From JABMRP01 sp964444795 (GTDB lineage: Bacteria > Planctomycetota > Planctomycetia > Pirellulales > Thermoguttaceae), in NCBI GenBank assembly GCA_964444795.1, contig CAYUIQ010000010.1, positions 1 to 64,000 of the forward strand: a stretch of 64,000 bases of DNA, written 5' to 3'. Positions 63,760-64,000 of this stretch are shown in pieces. A program made the translations under genes and the position numbers. Under the pieces are notes generated by a model that had not been told where the DNA came from, ran no database searches, and was given only the letters and a program-made list of their open reading frames with translations. The stretch's first letter is position 1. Each line of letters begins with the position of its first letter.

Positions 63760-64000
63760 GGGTATTACTTAGAGGTGGTGCTGAAGTCCCTACTATAACG
63801 TACGCACGGGCGGAACGCACCGGCAGAAAAAGACTGCCGCGCCTGGCCCAAAGTGGGCCGGCCGGCACATTTCCTTCCCGGCCTGGGTGGCCTATCGACA
63901 AGTTCCCCGCAGTGCGATAGGCTAAATGGCCGAATAGACGTCATTATTGCGCACCCTGGGAGAAAGAGAACCGGTGCGAGCCGTGCGAAGCACCCTTGGG

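Overview
The window is high-GC, gene-dense DNA from a planctomycete, probably of the Pirellulales type. This is inferred from the gene families: HzsA-related haem-binding propeller proteins, an FGE-like (formylglycine-generating enzyme) domain, an exported sulfatase, a HEAT-DUF1559 fusion, many HEAT, TPR and PQQ-propeller exported proteins, and small zinc-ribbon proteins with a transmembrane segment. No rRNA, tRNA, CRISPR array, intact transposase or integrase was recognised.

Layout. 0.1-8.1 kb: a tight four-gene operon with two HzsA-related c-type cytochrome-like proteins, a PQQ-propeller lipoprotein and an unknown soluble protein. 8.3-19.3 kb: an SDR oxidoreductase, an outer-membrane porin-like protein, a small secreted protein, a cyanobacterial-type GlgC, a hybrid histidine kinase, a HEAT-VWA protein and a sulfatase. 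19.3-21.4 kb: an accessory three-gene cassette of unknown function with lower GC than its surroundings. 21.8-25.4 kb: a complete sugar ABC importer (binding protein, double ATPase, permease). 25.5-28.2 kb: a BtuFCD/Fec-type metal-chelate importer. 28.5-31.5 kb: lutABC for lactate oxidation. 31.5-38.5 kb: a MORN-repeat lipoprotein, a zinc-ribbon protein, a second GlgC of the E. coli/actinobacterial type, a large WD40-like membrane protein, and a DoxX-CPBP pair. 38.9-46.2 kb: pyruvate phosphate dikinase and glycyl-tRNA synthetase, separated by about 2.8 kb of repeat-bounded inserts.

The ppdK-glyQS interval is the most striking structure. The last ~170 bases of ppdK, its terminator and part of the downstream spacer occur again 2549 bases downstream. 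A third partial copy lies between them. The two compartments so formed carry a TPR lipoprotein and a MqsRA-like toxin-antitoxin pair, which has a clear promoter overlapped by a palindrome.

46.3-52.8 kb: exported TPR and HEAT proteins, a low-complexity lipoprotein, an OmpH-like protein, a membrane protein, and LexA with a palindrome across its own promoter. 52.9-56.4 kb: an accessory strip with unknown genes, a methyltransferase between direct repeats, a 167-base inverted-repeat element, a two-gene cassette whose second protein looks like a nucleotide-cyclase palm domain, and a decayed REP-associated transposase between two REP palindromes. 56.4-59.4 kb: an NtrC-type two-component pair in which the regulator seems to lack a standard start codon. 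59.6-64 kb: a zinc-ribbon membrane protein, a GT87-like glycosyltransferase, a nitroreductase and an exported M28-PDZ peptidase.

Together the core genes suggest a heterotroph that stores glycogen (two GlgC), imports sugars, removes sulfate from polysaccharides, oxidises lactate and runs a PpdK-based pyruvate/PEP node. The gene names rest on motif recognition by eye. No database search was possible.
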